DNA of 64,000 nt. It comes from Myxococcota bacterium. GTDB lineage: Bacteria; Myxococcota_A; Bradymonadia; UBA7976; UBA1532. The notes beneath the pieces were generated by a model. The model worked only from the letters and a program-made list of their open reading frames with translations. It was not told the DNA's origin and searched no databases. This document shows, piece by piece, positions 1-9,452 of this stretch (the first letter of the stretch is position 1; each line of letters begins with the position of its first letter). The position numbers and the translations under genes are program-made. The DNA is taken from the NCBI GenBank assembly GCA_023150895.1, contig JAKLJY010000016.1, positions 1-64,000 on the forward strand. Reading direction: 5' to 3'.

Positions 1-1
1 G

Positions 2-1963
2 GCCGCTGCGCCCGCCAGCGAAGCCGCTGCGCCCGCCGCCGCGCCCGCCAGCGAGGCCGCTGCGCCCGCCGCTGCGCCCGCCAGCGACTCGGACCTCCCC
101 GCCTGGGGGCCGGCACCGGGTACGGACGTCGTCCCGACGGCCGGCAGTCCGGCCGCCACGATGCAGCCGAACTGGGACGCCACGACGAGCGCGGCAGCGA
201 CCGTCAGCTACCCGTGGGTCGAGAGCCACGGGTACTTCCGGATGCGTCTCCAGATGTTCCACAACTTCGATCTGGACACGTACGACAAGCGCCGGGGCAA
301 CCTCTATTCGTCGCCGTATCTGCCGCCCCTGACCGAGACCGACGAGGGTGGACCCGGTCATCGCTTCGAAGAGGACCCCAACAACCCGGCGAGCTATCGC
401 AACGGCCACGACACCCTGTCGATGGCCAACATGCGGTTGCGCTACCAGCCGACGATCCACATCGCCGAGACGCTGCGCGTGAAGACCACGATCGACGCGC
501 TCGACAACCTGGTGCTCGGCAGTACGCCAGACGGCGGCCTGTGGGGCCAGGGCCAGACGCGCCCGGACGTCTCGCTCCCGACGTTCTCGGGAGGCCAGGT
601 GCCGCCCCGTTCGGGCATCAACTCCTGGCAGGACTCGGTTGCCATCAAGCACCTCTGGGGTGAGTGGAAGACGCCGCTCGGCGCCCTCATCTTCGGCCGC
701 GTCCCCAGCGACTGGGGCATGGGCATTCTGGCCAACGGCGGCAACTGTCTGAACTGCGACTACGGCGATGCGGTCGACCGCGTCATGGGGCTGACGAAAC
801 TCTTCAATACCTACCTCGCGCTGGGGTGGGACTTCGTCAACGAGGGCCCGACGGGCTATCCCGGCATTCACGACGGCTCGAATCAGGCGCTCGGGCAGCC
901 GTACGACCTGGATCAGCTGGACGACGTCAACGAGTACGTGATCGCGCTCTTCCAGCGTCCGGTGACGAAGGAAGAGAAGGACCAGCGGGATCGCGACCTC
1001 AACGAGTTGCGCAAGCCGGTGTGGGACTGGGGCGTCTACAACGTCATCCGCAACCAGGAGCTGGTGACGGAGGTCACCGCGAGCCCCTACCGCGACGCCA
1101 CGCCGGAAGAGGGCACGAACTCCAAGCTCCGGGACATCAAGGCGTTCGCCTACATCCCGGACGTCTGGGGCAAGTTCGAGTATCGCCCGCGGCGGGGCTC
1201 GTTCTACAAGGTCCAGCTCGAGAGCGCCTTCATCTGGGGCGTCATCAACGAGTTGCCGCAGCGGTACGGGCGCCCGGCCAAGGAGTGCCTCAACGAGCAG
1301 TTCAACGAGGCCGACACCCTCGCCGACTGCCCGGCCTCCGAGATCGTCTACCCGCGCAAGCGGGACATCTTGCAGTACGGCTACGCGCTCGAGTTCGACC
1401 ACCGGATCGACAAGCTCCAGTGGGGCATCAAACACGGCCTCGCCTCCGGTGACCCCACCGAGGGCTTCGGCATCCTCGATCGCACACCCATCACCGACAA
1501 TGACCTGCCCGATCCCAAGACCGGCAAGAAGAAGCCGGATCAGGAGATCACGAACTTCAAGTTCGATCGCGACTACCAGATCGACCTCATTCTCTTCCGC
1601 CAGCTCATCGGCGGCGTGACGAACGCGGTCTATTTCGTGCCCTACATCCAGTACAACTTCGTCCAGGACGACACGGACGAGTGGGGCTTCCGGCTCGCGG
1701 CCGAATACGCCTTCGCGCTCGAGCCGGATGCAACCCCCGGCGACGAGGCCCCCCTCGGCCTCGAGTTCGATCTCAGCCTCTACATCGTCGAGATCGACCG
1801 CTTCAAATGGTCGCTCGACTACGGCCTGCTGTTGCCGTTCGGGGCGTTCAACCTGAAGAACCGCGATCCGCAGGGCGACGACGGGGCCCCCGGTCCCTAC
1901 GTCACCGTCCGCGAGCCCGGCGTGGCGCAGACGATTCAGACCATGGTCGGCATGCAGTTCTGA
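2..1963 (+). CDS. Outer-membrane-type protein, 5' truncated by window edge
   Basis: The reading frame is open from base 2, so the true start lies outside the window; 653 residues are visible. The first ~30 visible residues are an Ala/Pro/Ser/Glu low-complexity linker made of short repeats (AAAPASE-like), followed by a folded region from about base 161. That region is rich in Trp, Tyr and Asp, with alternating hydrophobic and polar stretches, Tyr/Phe-rich strands near the end (around YFVPYIQYNF and LSLYIVEIDRF) and a final residue Phe, all typical of an outer-membrane beta-barrel. A segment with WGMGILANGGNC followed by CDYGD looks like a conserved core; it recalls a deltaproteobacterial family of ~500-600 residue proteins (possibly TIGR04551), but I could not check this. 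The stop lies 11 bases before argH on the same strand, so the two may share a transcript. Function is unknown. Confidence 0.75.
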   Translation, partial: AAAPASEAAAPAAAPASEAAAPAAAPASDSDLPAWGPAPGTDVVPTAGSPAATMQPNWDATTSAAATVSYPWVESHGYFRMRLQMFHNFDLDTYDKRRGNLYSSPYLPPLTETDEGGPGHRFEEDPNNPASYRNGHDTLSMANMRLRYQPTIHIAETLRVKTTIDALDNLVLGSTPDGGLWGQGQTRPDVSLPTFSGGQVPPRSGINSWQDSVAIKHLWGEWKTPLGALIFGRVPSDWGMGILANGGNCLNCDYGDAVDRVMGLTKLFNTYLALGWDFVNEGPTGYPGIHDGSNQALGQPYDLDQLDDVNEYVIALFQRPVTKEEKDQRDRDLNELRKPVWDWGVYNVIRNQELVTEVTASPYRDATPEEGTNSKLRDIKAFAYIPDVWGKFEYRPRRGSFYKVQLESAFIWGVINELPQRYGRPAKECLNEQFNEADTLADCPASEIVYPRKRDILQYGYALEFDHRIDKLQWGIKHGLASGDPTEGFGILDRTPITDNDLPDPKTGKKKPDQEITNFKFDRDYQIDLILFRQLIGGVTNAVYFVPYIQYNFVQDDTDEWGFRLAAEYAFALEPDATPGDEAPLGLEFDLSLYIVEIDRFKWSLDYGLLLPFGAFNLKNRDPQGDDGAPGPYVTVREPGVAQTIQTMVGMQF

Positions 1964-1974
1964 GCGAGGCGACG

Positions 1975-3366
1975 GTGGCGCAGCAGAAGACCTGGGGCGG
2001 GCGCTTCTCCGAACCGACGGACGCCCTGGTGCAGCGCCTCAATGCATCGGTGGGTTTCGACGCGCGATTGCATCGAGAGGACGTCGACGGCTCCATCGCC
2101 CACGCCCGCATGCTCGCGCAGCAAGGCGTCCTCACGACCGACGACGCCGCGGCGATCGAAACGGGGCTGCTGGCCATTCGCGCACAGATCGACGCCGGGA
2201 CGTTCGTGTGGTCCGAGGCGCTCGAGGACGTCCACATGAACATCGAGGCCCGGCTGACCGAAGCGATTGGTCCGGCCGGCGCCCGCCTGCACACGGCACG
2301 CAGCCGCAACGACCAGGTGGCGACGGACATCCGCCTCTGGCTGATGCGCCGCATCGACGCGCTCGATGGTGCGCTCCGGGGCCTGCAAAGCGCCCTGCTC
2401 GATCTCGCAGAGCGGGACGGCCGGGCCATTCTGCCCGGGTACACCCACCTGCAGCGGGCGCAGCCCATCCTGCTCGCGCATCACCTGCTGGCGTACTTCG
2501 AGATGTTCGACCGCGACCGCGGCCGCCTGGCCGATGCCCGACGCCGCGCGGCGGAGAGCCCGCTCGGTGCGGCCGCGCTCGCCGGTACCCCGTTCCCCGT
2601 CGACCGCTTCGCGACGGCGACGGCCCTCGGTTTCGAACGTCCCGTGCGCAACAGCCTGGACGCCGTCGCGGATCGCGACTTCGCCGTGGAGTTCACGGCC
2701 GCGGCTGCGCTGGCGATGGTGCACCTCTCCCGCATGGGAGAGGAACTCGTGTTGTGGTCGAGCCAGGAGTTCGCGTTCGTCACGCTCGGCGACGCCTTCG
2801 CGACGGGCTCTAGCATCATGCCGCAGAAGAAGAACCCGGACATTCCCGAACTCGTGCGGGGCAAGACGGGGCGCGTCTTCGGCGATCTCGTGGCTCTGCT
2901 GACCGTGCTCAAGGGTCTGCCGCTCGCCTACAACAAAGACCTCCAGGAAGACAAAGAAGCCCTCTTCGACGCCGCCGACACCCTCGGCGACTGCCTCGAC
3001 GTCATGGCCCGTCTGCTGCCGGCCTGCACGTTTCATCCCGAGCGCATGCGCAGCGCGTGCGACGGCGGTTTCGTTACGGCCACCGACGTCGCGGATTACC
3101 TCGCCCGACGGGGTGTCCCGTTCCGCGAGGCCCATCACGTCACCGGGCGCCTCGTCGGGTGGTGCATTGCCGAGCAACGCACCCTCCCGTCGCTCTCCCT
3201 CGCGGAGTTCCGACGCTTCTCCGAGGCGTTCGACGAGGACATCCGCACGGCCGTCACGGTCGAAGCGAGCGTCGCGGCCCGCACCTCTTACGGCGGCACC
3301 GCCCCCGACCGGGTGGCGGCCGCCCTGACCGAGGCCCGCGCCCGCCTGTCCCTGCAGCCGGCGTGA
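1975..3366 (+). CDS. argH: Argininosuccinate lyase
   Basis: This 463-residue protein should split argininosuccinate into arginine and fumarate, the last step of arginine biosynthesis, in the cytoplasm. It matches the usual family length (~460). It opens with KTWGGRFSEP, has the HTARSRNDQVATD segment and carries the fumarase/aspartase signature GSSIMPQKKNP at about residues 278-288, which holds the flexible catalytic serine (S279/S280). The C-terminal domain has the EAHHVTGRLV segment typical of ArgH. I place the start at the GTG at 1975, which gives the standard N-terminus; the frame stays open upstream but there overlaps the preceding gene. No other arg gene is nearby. The stop codon overlaps the GTG of the next gene (GTGA), suggesting translational coupling. 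Confidence 0.96.
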   Translation: MAQQKTWGGRFSEPTDALVQRLNASVGFDARLHREDVDGSIAHARMLAQQGVLTTDDAAAIETGLLAIRAQIDAGTFVWSEALEDVHMNIEARLTEAIGPAGARLHTARSRNDQVATDIRLWLMRRIDALDGALRGLQSALLDLAERDGRAILPGYTHLQRAQPILLAHHLLAYFEMFDRDRGRLADARRRAAESPLGAAALAGTPFPVDRFATATALGFERPVRNSLDAVADRDFAVEFTAAAALAMVHLSRMGEELVLWSSQEFAFVTLGDAFATGSSIMPQKKNPDIPELVRGKTGRVFGDLVALLTVLKGLPLAYNKDLQEDKEALFDAADTLGDCLDVMARLLPACTFHPERMRSACDGGFVTATDVADYLARRGVPFREAHHVTGRLVGWCIAEQRTLPSLSLAEFRRFSEAFDEDIRTAVTVEASVAARTSYGGTAPDRVAAALTEARARLSLQPA

Positions 3367-3998
3367 CGGGTCCGGGGCGGCTCGGAGTCCTGCTGGCGGC
3401 CGCCCTGCTCGTCGGCTGCGGCGCGGCCGGCGCGCCCCGCCCCGCACGGGACGGCGTGCCCGCCGCCCCCACCGGACTGCGGCCCCTGAGGACACTCACG
3501 GGCTGGCGAATCGAAGGGACCGTGCCGGCAATGGACGTCGAAGGGCACCCCCTCGACCGCCCCCTTCAGTGGGGCGCCTTCGACACGGCCGAGCTCGGCC
3601 TCCACCCGCCCCTCGCGCGGGCCGTGGCGGGCACCCCCCTCGGGCTTTCCGGCGGGCCGAACGACCCCGCGCGCCGACTTGCCGTCGCCGCCTTTCACGG
3701 ACATGCCGTCGGCGAGCCGCGTGGCCTGGACCTGCCCGTCTGGACGCCGCCCCCCCCGCCGCCGCCCCCTCCCCTCGTCTTTCGGCGACCGGCGGATGGC
3801 GCCGTGGAGCTCACCTGGCTGCCCCCGGCCGACGCATCGGCCCGCGTCCAGGTCTTTCGCGGCGAGGCGCTCCTCGGGATCTTCGACGCCAGCGTCGCGG
3901 CGACGACGGATTCGAGCCCGGGCCCGGCACCCGTCTATCGGATCGTCGCCGTGGGCGACACCTACGTCACCGGCGCCTCGCCACCGACCTCGCCCTGA
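3363..3998 (+). CDS. Small lipoprotein with fibronectin-III-like C-terminus
   Basis: This 211-residue protein starts at a GTG that overlaps the argH stop. The N-terminus is a hydrophobic stretch ending in the lipobox LLVGC (Cys at about residue 19), so it should be a lipid-anchored envelope protein. After a variable middle region comes a run of nine prolines (about residues 125-133). The last ~80 residues have the pattern of a fibronectin-type-III or similar beta-sandwich (DGAVELTWLPP, then VQVFRGEALLG). I do not recognise a named family. Coupling to argH says little about function; it may simply be a co-transcribed envelope gene. The next gene starts 56 bases downstream and could belong to the same unit. 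Confidence 0.8.
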   Translation: MTGPGRLGVLLAAALLVGCGAAGAPRPARDGVPAAPTGLRPLRTLTGWRIEGTVPAMDVEGHPLDRPLQWGAFDTAELGLHPPLARAVAGTPLGLSGGPNDPARRLAVAAFHGHAVGEPRGLDLPVWTPPPPPPPPPLVFRRPADGAVELTWLPPADASARVQVFRGEALLGIFDASVAATTDSSPGPAPVYRIVAVGDTYVTGASPPTSP

Positions 3999-4054
3999 CG
4001 TGCGGGGCCACGCAGGCCCTTGTCCGCTCTCGGAACCTGCGATACTCCGGTGCC

Positions 4055-5785
4055 ATGCCTGCACGCACCGCCGCTGCCTTCGCTCGACGTCTCGTCTGCT
4101 TCGCCGCGCTGGGAACCCTTTTCGGTCCGTTCGCCGGACCGCTCCCGGTCGAGGCGGCGTCGCCCCCCCCGGTCACGGCACGCGGGGCAATGGTCGCGGC
4201 CGACAACGCCCTCGCCTCCGAGGCGGGGCGCGACATCCTCGGTGCAGGGGGCGACGCCGTGGATGCCGCGGTCGCGACGGCCCTCGTCCTCGGGGTCGTC
4301 CAGCCCTTCGCCAGCGGCCTCGGCGGTGGCGGCTTTGCCCTCGTCTTTCGGGCCGACGCCCCCACGGCCCCACCGTTCACGCTGGACTTTCGGGAGACGG
4401 CCCCGGCCGGCGCCACGGCGAACATGTACCTCGACGACCGCGGGGAGGTCGTCCCGAAGGCGAGCACGGTCGGCCCCCGGGCGGCCGCCGTCCCGGGAGA
4501 GCTGGCGGGTCTCTACGCCCTGCACCGCCGTTTCGGGCGTCTGCCTTGGGCCCGCGTCGTCGAGCCCGCCCTGCGCCTCGCGCGGGACGGCTTCGCGGTC
4601 GGGAGCCTGCTGGCCCTGCGCATCGAGCGGCAGCGGGACGTCATCGCTGCCGTACCCGGTCTCGCCGGCGACCTGCTGCATGCAGACGGGCGGCCGAAGA
4701 CCGAGGGCGAGCGCGTCCGCCGTCCCGCACTGGCGCGTACGCTCGGCCTGATCGCCCGGGAGGGCGCCGACGCGCTCTATACGGGCGCCCTCGGCCGCGC
4801 CGTCGCCGCCGCCATGGCGCGGGACGGCGGCCTTCTCACCGCCGCGGATCTCGCGGCCTATCGCGTCGTCGAGCGAACGCCCGTCCACGTCGACTGGCGC
4901 GGACACCGCATCTACAGCATGCCGCCGCCGAGCAGCGGCGGGGCCGTCCTGCTCCAGGTCCTGCGGGTCCTCGAGCCCGACGATCTGCCGGCCCTCGGGC
5001 ACAATTCGAGCCGGTACCTCCATCGGCTCGGCGAGGCGCTCAAACACGCCTTTGCCGATCGCGCCGCCGTCATGGGCGACCCCGCCTTCACGCCGGTCCC
5101 GGTCGACGCGCTGCTCGACGACCCCACCATCGAGCGGATCCGATCACGGACGCTGCCGCACCGCACCCGACCGTCCGATCACTACGGTCGGGCGTCCCCG
5201 CTGCCGCCGGACGCCGGCACCAGTCACCTGAGCGTCGTCGACGCCGCCGGGAATGCCGTCGCGCTCACCACCACGGTGAATACGAACTTCGGAAGCCTCT
5301 ACGTCGCCGGTGACACCGGCCTGCTGATGAACAACGAAATGGACGACTTCGTGGCGCGACCCGGCGTCCCCAACGCCTTCGGGCTCGTCGGGCGGGCCGC
5401 CAACGCCATCGCCCCGGGGAAACGACCCCTGTCGAGCATGACGCCGACCATCATCGTACGGGACGGACGGGCCGTGCTGGTCGTCGGCGCCTCGGGCGGT
5501 CCGACCATCATCACGGGGACGCTCCAGGTCCTCCTCAACGTCCTCGCCTTCGGCATGGATCCGGCCACCGCCGTGTCCGCGAGCCGCATCCATCACCAGT
5601 GGCTGCCCGATACGCTCGTCGTCGAGGAGGACCTCCCGGTCGACGTCGTCGAGGCGCTCGAACGCCGCGGGCACGTCGTCACGCGGCAACCGCGTTACAA
5701 CGCCGTGCAGGTCATCGAGTGGAAGGACGGCCGCCTGCGCGGCGCGAGCGACCCCTCGAAACACGGCCGCCCCGCGGGCGACTGA
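4055..5785 (+). CDS. ggt: Gamma-glutamyltranspeptidase
   Basis: This 576-residue secreted enzyme hydrolyses or transfers the gamma-glutamyl group of glutathione and related peptides. A signal peptide occupies about residues 1-35 (hydrophobic core then PVEAAS). Family features are visible in order: the large-subunit start with GGDAVDAAVA and SGLGGGGFALV, the PSSGGAVLLQVL segment, and the autoprocessing site DAGTSHLSVVD, where Thr389 should become the N-terminal nucleophile of the small subunit. The small subunit carries NNEMDDF, the substrate-binding PLSSMTPTI and the GASGGPTIITG loop. Length and order match the NTN-hydrolase family. I chose the ATG at 4055 because it precedes the signal peptide directly. 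It converges on the next gene with only 21 bases between stops. Confidence 0.95.
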   Translation: MPARTAAAFARRLVCFAALGTLFGPFAGPLPVEAASPPPVTARGAMVAADNALASEAGRDILGAGGDAVDAAVATALVLGVVQPFASGLGGGGFALVFRADAPTAPPFTLDFRETAPAGATANMYLDDRGEVVPKASTVGPRAAAVPGELAGLYALHRRFGRLPWARVVEPALRLARDGFAVGSLLALRIERQRDVIAAVPGLAGDLLHADGRPKTEGERVRRPALARTLGLIAREGADALYTGALGRAVAAAMARDGGLLTAADLAAYRVVERTPVHVDWRGHRIYSMPPPSSGGAVLLQVLRVLEPDDLPALGHNSSRYLHRLGEALKHAFADRAAVMGDPAFTPVPVDALLDDPTIERIRSRTLPHRTRPSDHYGRASPLPPDAGTSHLSVVDAAGNAVALTTTVNTNFGSLYVAGDTGLLMNNEMDDFVARPGVPNAFGLVGRAANAIAPGKRPLSSMTPTIIVRDGRAVLVVGASGGPTIITGTLQVLLNVLAFGMDPATAVSASRIHHQWLPDTLVVEEDLPVDVVEALERRGHVVTRQPRYNAVQVIEWKDGRLRGASDPSKHGRPAGD

Positions 5786-5806
5786 GAGGCCCGGACAGGC
5801 CGACGC

Positions 5807-6469
5807 TCACGGACCGAGGGGGCCTTCGTCCTCGACGCTGACGAACGGGACCGTGCCCGAGAAGTCGACCTCGACCACCTGCTTGCGGCCGGGGAGGATG
5901 GGGACGGTCTTCTTGAGGTTCGCCAGGACGGGACCCTTGACGCCACCGAGTTTGCGCAGCGAGACCGAGAGGTCGCCGGGCTTCGCATCCGCGTAGCTGG
6001 TCATCGCGACGGAGAGGGGCTTGAACGCCCCCATGTCACCCGCCTGGTACTCCAGAAACCCGCGGACGCGCGCTCGGAAGTGAACCTGCGCCGCGGCCTG
6101 CGGCGAGCCCGCGTTGGGATCGGTGGCCTGCCGCGCGAAGACGTCCGCCTTTCCCTCCGAACACGCCGCGATCTTGACCTCCCACTTGCCGGCGCCGGCG
6201 AACGCCAGACGCGCCCACTCGACCGCCGCCTGCTCGGCGGCCGCCAGGGGCAGCGCCTCGCCCGGCTTCTCCGGCGTGACCGTCACGAGCGCCGTTTGCC
6301 CGGCCGCGACCTTCACGTCGGTCGCGCCGAGCCGCAGCGCAAGATCCTGGGCACAGGTGTTCTGGAAAGTGACGTCGACGGGCGCGGCCTTGGCGACCTT
6401 CTTGGCAGCCATTGCAGCGGGCGACGGGAGAACGGCGAGCAGCGACACGGCGAGCGCGAGTTTTTTCAT
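5807..6469 (-). CDS. Small secreted protein of unknown function
   Basis: This 220-residue protein begins at ATG 6469 with a textbook signal peptide (MKKLALAVSLLAVLPSPAAMA). The mature part is Ala/Val/Lys-rich and looks mostly beta: a segment with FQNTCAQDLALRLG and TALVTVTPEKPGEAL, then a second half ending in VEVDFSGTVPFVSVEDEG. I see no catalytic motif and do not recognise a family. It is the first gene downstream of ftsZ on the same strand, with 142 bases between them, so it may have its own promoter or be read through from the dcw cluster. A longer frame extends upstream to 6529, but that extension is Arg-rich and not signal-like, so I rejected it. Confidence 0.8.
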   Translation of the reverse strand: MKKLALAVSLLAVLPSPAAMAAKKVAKAAPVDVTFQNTCAQDLALRLGATDVKVAAGQTALVTVTPEKPGEALPLAAAEQAAVEWARLAFAGAGKWEVKIAACSEGKADVFARQATDPNAGSPQAAAQVHFRARVRGFLEYQAGDMGAFKPLSVAMTSYADAKPGDLSVSLRKLGGVKGPVLANLKKTVPILPGRKQVVEVDFSGTVPFVSVEDEGPLGP

Positions 6470-6611
6470 GGGGCCTTTTTCGGTTCGGACGGGACGTGGG
6501 CGCCTCCGGGCGCATACCCACGGACGCACTGTGGTACGTCAGAATCCGGCCCGAAGAGTAATGGCAAGTCGCGCCCGCCTCAATGGGCGGAGCGGGGGGG
6601 CGGGGGGCGCG

Positions 6612-8078
6612 TCAGTCGCGGGAGGTCCGGAAGCGCGGGGCGTTGAGGTCGATTTCGCCGCTGGTCTCGTCCCAGAAACCGCTGCCCATCTTGGCCTCGC
6701 CCGTCTCGCGGACGGCTTTGCGATTGATGGCCGGCTCACGAAGCGCGTCGGCGTCGAGCGTTTGCGTGCGGGTGGCGAGGCGGACCGGCGCCACCCCGAC
6801 CGGCGGCGTGGACATACGGCCGAGGCTGGGGCGGTCGGCGAGGCCGGCCTGAACCATCCCCGGGAGCGGCGTGTCGAGGCCACGCTGAAGCGGGGAGCGG
6901 GGCAGGCCCGCCGGCGGGCTCAGCGTCGGCAGGGCAATGGGCGGCGCGGCGGCGACGTCGAAGGTCCGTGCCGGGGCGGCCACCGCGGCGGGCGCCGGCG
7001 CTGCGACGACCTCCGCGGGCAACGGGGGCGGCACCGCCCGCAGTGCGGGGATCTCCGCGGCGACGCGCCCGCGCGTCGGCTCGGCGGACGCCGCGTTCAG
7101 ATCGGCATACTGCTGGGCCGCGTCGCCGAAACCGGTCGCGATGACCGTGATCTTGATTTCGTCGTTCATCGAAGGGTCGATGACCGCACCGAAGATGAGG
7201 TTGACGTTGTCGTGCGCCGCGCGCTCGACGAGGCTCGCGGCCTCTTCGATCTCCGCGAGCCGCATGTTCGCGCCGCCGGTGAAGTTGATCAGCACGCCGC
7301 GTGCGCCCTGAATGGACACGTTGTCGAGCAACGGGCTGGAGATGGCGGCCTGGGCCGCTTCGAGGGCGCGCTTCGGCCCGCGGCCGGTGCCCGTCCCCAT
7401 CAATGCCACGCCCTTCAGGGACATGATGGTCCGCACGTCGGCGAAGTCGACGTTGATCATGCCGTGACGCTTGATGACGTCGGAGATGCCCTGGACGGCG
7501 TTGAACAGCACCTGGTCCGCCTGACGGAACGCCTCGACGAGGGAGGTGTCCTCCGCGGTGATGGCCAGCAGCTGCTGGTTGGGAATCACGATGAGGGAGT
7601 CGACCTCGCGGGAGAGCGCCGCGAGGCCGCTCTCGGCGCGATTCCGGCGCGCCTTGCCCTCGAACATGAAGGGCTTGGTCACCACGCCCACCGTCAGCGC
7701 GCCCATGGAACGGGCGATGCGGGCGATGACCGGGGCGGCGCCGGTGCCGGTGCCACCGCCCATTCCGGCGGTGACGAAGACCATGTCCGCGCCCTTCAGG
7801 ACGGCGGCGATGGCCTCCTGGTCCTCGAGCGCGGCCTCCTGTCCCATGTCCGGATCGGCGCCCGCGCCGAGGCCCTTGGTCACCTGCGAGCCGATGACCA
7901 GTTTCGTCGGGGCGAGCGAGTGATCGAGCGCCTGCACGTCCGTATTGGCGGTGATGAACTCCACCCCGGACAGTCCCTGGGCGACCATCGTGTTGACGGC
8001 GTTGCCACCGGCTCCACCGACGCCGACGACCCGCAGACGGGCCTTGTCACTCTTGACGAACTCGAAAATGTCACTCAT
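6612..8078 (-). CDS. ftsZ: Cell division GTPase FtsZ
   Basis: FtsZ polymerises into the cytokinetic ring at midcell. The 488-residue protein has the canonical GTPase domain (about 1-325): RVVGVGGAGGNAVN at 16-29, NTDVQAL around 45-51, the tubulin signature GGGTGTG at 107-113, and the T7-loop segment INVDFADV. A long Ala/Pro-rich linker (about 330-470) follows, then a C-terminal peptide (EIDLNAPRFRTSRD) that fits the conserved tail contacting FtsA and other partners, though it departs from the common DIPxFLR form. The ATG at 8078 has a good ribosome site (GGGAGGG) about 8 bases upstream. It is the last cell-division gene of the dcw cluster, 78 bases after ftsA. Confidence 0.98.
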   Translation of the reverse strand: MSDIFEFVKSDKARLRVVGVGGAGGNAVNTMVAQGLSGVEFITANTDVQALDHSLAPTKLVIGSQVTKGLGAGADPDMGQEAALEDQEAIAAVLKGADMVFVTAGMGGGTGTGAAPVIARIARSMGALTVGVVTKPFMFEGKARRNRAESGLAALSREVDSLIVIPNQQLLAITAEDTSLVEAFRQADQVLFNAVQGISDVIKRHGMINVDFADVRTIMSLKGVALMGTGTGRGPKRALEAAQAAISSPLLDNVSIQGARGVLINFTGGANMRLAEIEEAASLVERAAHDNVNLIFGAVIDPSMNDEIKITVIATGFGDAAQQYADLNAASAEPTRGRVAAEIPALRAVPPPLPAEVVAAPAPAAVAAPARTFDVAAAPPIALPTLSPPAGLPRSPLQRGLDTPLPGMVQAGLADRPSLGRMSTPPVGVAPVRLATRTQTLDADALREPAINRKAVRETGEAKMGSGFWDETSGEIDLNAPRFRTSRD

Positions 8079-8156
8079 GGGACCATCCCTCCCGTTACAG
8101 CGGGGCGATACTATGCAGGACCAAGGGGGTAAACAAGCGTTCGGTGCCGAAAACGA

Positions 8157-9398
8157 TCAGCGAATCCAGTCGAAGAGCCGATTCCAGAGATTCGGTTGTT
8201 GTGGCACCGACTTCGGCGTCACCCAGCTCTTGTCGTTGCCCCGCAGCGCGGCCAGCACGAGTCCCGTGGCCGTGGCGTACCGGGGGTTCTTGACCACGTC
8301 CACCAGCCCGAAGACATCGTGCGGCTCGCCGCGGACGGTTGCGCCGGCGAGCACGCGATCGGCGAGCTCCGGCAGACCGGCGATGTTCGACGCGCCCCCG
8401 GTCACCACGACGCTCGCGAGCATGTGTGCCGGCCAGCCGGCCTGCTCCAGGTTGGCGCCCACGATGTTCAGGATCTCCTCGTAGCGCGCCTCGATGACAC
8501 CCGCGACCTGCGTCCGCGCGACGAGCCGCGCGCGCCGGCCGCCGCCCCCCGAGAGTTCGACCTGCTCGTGGTCCCCGACCATCCACGCGAGCGCGCAGCC
8601 TGCGCTCTGCTTCAGGCGCTCGGCCTCGACCATGGGGAGCTGAAGGCACTCGTGGAGATCGGCGGTGACGTGGTCGCCCCCGACCGGAAGCACGGCGGTG
8701 TGGACGAGCGCGCGATGCTTGTACACCGAGATCTCGGTGCAGGCGCCGCCGAGGTCGACGACCGCGACCCCGAGCTCCTTGTCCTCGTCGCGGATGACCG
8801 TCTCGGCGCCGGCGACACCCGCGTGAACGAACCCCTTGATGGTCAGCCCGGCCGCCTTCGCGCACGCCCGCACGTCGTCGAACGTCTGCCCGGCGCCGAT
8901 GACGAGATGGGCCTCGACCTCGAGGCGAACGCCTCGGATACCGGTCGCCCGGACGAGGTTGCGCTGTTCATCGACCTGGAAGAGCCCCGGCACGCAATGC
9001 AGGACCGACCTGTCGTTCGGCAGCAGGTGCGCCTGCGCGATGTCGAGGACCTGCGTCACGTCCGCTGCGCTCACCTCGCGGTCGCGCACCCGCCAGACGC
9101 CCCACGCGTTGAAGCTCTCGACCGGCTGTCCGCTGACCGCAGCGACGACCTCCTCGAGCTCGCAGCCCGCCATCATCTCGGCCTCTTCTTTCACCCGCTT
9201 GATGCAGGTGGTGAGCTCCGCACGGTTGTGCACGAGCCCCCCGCGCAGGCCCTTCACCGGGGCGCTGCCCGTCCCGATGATGTCGAGCTGACCGTCGTCG
9301 CCGCACAACCCGATCACGCACTTCACCGAGTGCGTGCCGAAGTCGAGGCTCGCGATGACTTCCCCCTTGGCGCTGGTATTGACCGTGGCGTTGGACAC
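8157..9398 (-). CDS. ftsA: Cell division protein FtsA
   Basis: FtsA is the actin-like ATPase that tethers FtsZ to the inner membrane. Read from the GTG at 9398 it is 413 residues. Visible family features are the phosphate-1 loop (SLDFGTHSVKCVIG), the SHS2/1C region (GLVHNRAELTTCIK), phosphate 2 (VAVVDLGGACTEI) and the adenosine loop (VVVTGGASNIAGL). The C-terminus (NLWNRLFDWIR) is the amphipathic membrane-targeting helix. I prefer the GTG at 9398 because a strong GAGGGG site lies six bases upstream; an in-frame ATG at 9419 has only a weak site and remains possible. It lies between ftsQ and ftsZ as usual. Confidence 0.96.
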   Translation of the reverse strand: MSNATVNTSAKGEVIASLDFGTHSVKCVIGLCGDDGQLDIIGTGSAPVKGLRGGLVHNRAELTTCIKRVKEEAEMMAGCELEEVVAAVSGQPVESFNAWGVWRVRDREVSAADVTQVLDIAQAHLLPNDRSVLHCVPGLFQVDEQRNLVRATGIRGVRLEVEAHLVIGAGQTFDDVRACAKAAGLTIKGFVHAGVAGAETVIRDEDKELGVAVVDLGGACTEISVYKHRALVHTAVLPVGGDHVTADLHECLQLPMVEAERLKQSAGCALAWMVGDHEQVELSGGGGRRARLVARTQVAGVIEARYEEILNIVGANLEQAGWPAHMLASVVVTGGASNIAGLPELADRVLAGATVRGEPHDVFGLVDVVKNPRYATATGLVLAALRGNDKSWVTPKSVPQQPNLWNRLFDWIR

Positions 9399-9452
9399 AG
9401 ATCCCCCCTCGAGCTCCATGACGACCTGAACCTGCGCGCCCCTGGCGCGCCC

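Noticed and set aside
1-100. GCC/GCG repeat as a possible mobile or regulatory repeat
   Set aside because: It is in frame with the first gene and encodes an Ala/Pro/Ser/Glu linker, so it is ordinary low-complexity coding sequence.
6500-6513. GCGCC/GGCGC stem between ftsZ and the small secreted gene as a terminator
   Set aside because: It has only 5 bp and no T tail, and lies just before the next gene's start. In sequence this GC-rich such stems arise by chance.
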